Assembly (NCBI RefSeq): GCF_032854445.1
Contig: NC_088298.1
Coordinates: 14,741,504 to 14,805,503, forward strand
Source: Liolophura sinensis
Lineage: Eukaryota; Mollusca; Polyplacophora; Chitonida; Chitonidae
Direction of reading: 5' to 3'
Length of the DNA: 64,000 nt
Positions 62,842-64,000 of this stretch are shown here, in pieces. Positions within the stretch are counted from its first letter, which is position 1. Each line of letters starts with the position of its first letter. The position numbers and the translations under genes were made by a program. Under the pieces are notes generated by a model. The model had not been told where the DNA came from. It did not search any database and saw nothing but the letters and a program-made list of their open reading frames with translations.

Positions 62842-64000
62842 CTGACTTTATCGGCTGTCTAGGCCCCCACTAGTCGTGATCGGTATGACAGTTGTTAATA
62901 AGCTGGCTCAGCTTAACTTAATTCTATTAACATTCGATGACCAGACTGTGGTGCGAGAGGAAAAAGTATTAAAGAGATACAACAGTGGCTTAGATCGTAA
63001 ACACTGCTAAAACAACTATCAGGGAACGAACAGCGTATAAGGCGACTAATCCTTTGTTGGCGCGCTTGATAGCTGTATGGCATAGCCTACTGTAGTCAAC
63101 CGATTCACATTTCTCATCAGTGTGGACAAAGTCCGAGCGTTGAAGGCAACTAAGTATGGTAATTACATAACAGCGCATACTTTTTGTACCATTTTTTTGC
63201 ACATTTTTGTATCTTTAGCTTTACCACTGAACATGCACAATGATAATTTAATGTTACGTTTCAAGAAGTTTTGAGGTAGGCTTACTACGACAATGTATTC
63301 TTAAATACCTAAGGCATTAGTCGTTCAACATGTGCTTCATTTCCTTATGTGTTTGGCTCACCACTTACAGTTTTCTTTTTACTTAAATTTCAGGTTTTTG
63401 AAGTTCTATTATCCGTGAGCGCGAAGTGTAATTTCAATCCGTGTCCGAAGGTATTCTTGTGATCGCCCAGTGATAAAACAGGGTTTGTGTGTGGGAGAAA
63501 ACGTCATCGCTTTCTGTGTAAAGCGTCGTCATTGCGTCAAGCGTCATCATTTGTTGGATATCACGTTTTCCGACATGTAGGAATCGAGCTGAATACGGAT
63601 CGGCTATTTTTATGAGCGAATGTCAAAATATATGGAAGTTTTACTGGCGTTGTAAAAGTGGAAGACTTAATATATTATTTTGACTTATGGACAGAAACAT
63701 ATGGGCATCCTATTTGTAACAGATATGCATTTTATATGGTATGCCTGCCGAAACAGAACTGTCATTATTAAGTATATATTATAGTGTTTATTTTACACAA
63801 ACACAGAACATTTTGTTCAGATTCTTTTGGCCTGTTGAAAGTCTTCAAAAAACCTTTGGATGGGCTTGGGATTATCCTGGGCTCTGTCCAGTTTCCCGCC
63901 ACCTTAATGGATGCCGCTGTTGTATAAGGGCGATATTCTTGAGTCAGAACAATTAAATAAATTAATTAATTATGGCTGAGCCAAAGATGAAAAGTGTCTA
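62842..64000. other. Downstream sequence with a SINE-A 3' fragment
   Basis: No gene recognised. At about 63840-63965 GGGATTATCCTGGGCTCTGT, TGCCGCTGTTGTATAAG and ATTCTTGAGTC with an AAATAAATTAATTA tail are a diverged SINE-A 3' end. Confidence 0.5.

Overview
This window is metazoan nuclear DNA, most likely from a marine mollusc. The evidence is long AT-rich introns with GT-AG borders, no operons, many tRNA-derived SINEs of types familiar from mollusc genomes, Ty3/gypsy, BEL/Pao and non-LTR remnants, and two recognisable animal genes. The species assignment is an inference from repeat style only.

Gene 1 (+ strand, 1226-27775, 5' end outside the window) is a multiplexin, the collagen XV/XVIII family. 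I place 19 exons whose splice phases all join, giving 1235 residues. Twelve Gly-X-Y exons with short interruptions (1226-13575) are followed by the trimerization exon (14136-14264), a short LGPLIPLP linker (19433-19471), a very large Arg/Glu/Lys/Gln-rich exon of 396 residues (19943-21130), a Pro/Thr linker (24491-24562) and a complete endostatin domain with its four cysteines (25380-27775). The charged helical exon sits where vertebrate collagens XV/XVIII have only a protease-sensitive hinge, and it is the most unusual protein feature here.

Gene 2 (+ strand, 49675-61718) is a beta-1,4-galactosyltransferase. Seven exons join in phase to 1140 nt (379 residues plus stop). Exon 1 gives the cytoplasmic N-terminus, exon 2 a type II membrane anchor, and exons 3-7 the GT7 catalytic domain with DTD, GWGNEDDD and the M-x-x-H metal motif. 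The two genes are neighbours on one strand. A proteoglycan-type collagen and a Golgi glycosyltransferase can act in one pathway, but nothing shows the adjacency is functional.

Between the genes (27776-49674) I see no intact gene, only degenerate retroelements, SINEs, fold-back elements and low-complexity DNA.

The second strong theme is tandem repetition close to splice sites in the collagen gene: a 66-bp unit repeated across the exon 7 acceptor, an 87-bp duplication across the exon 13 acceptor, about 34 copies of a 46-bp unit just before exon 9, about 33 copies of a 65/66-bp unit just after exon 13, and a duplication just after exon 17. In gene 2, intron 6 holds a 24-bp minisatellite that appears to have grown from inside a SINE, and intron 2 holds a cluster of ancient units of about 80 bp.
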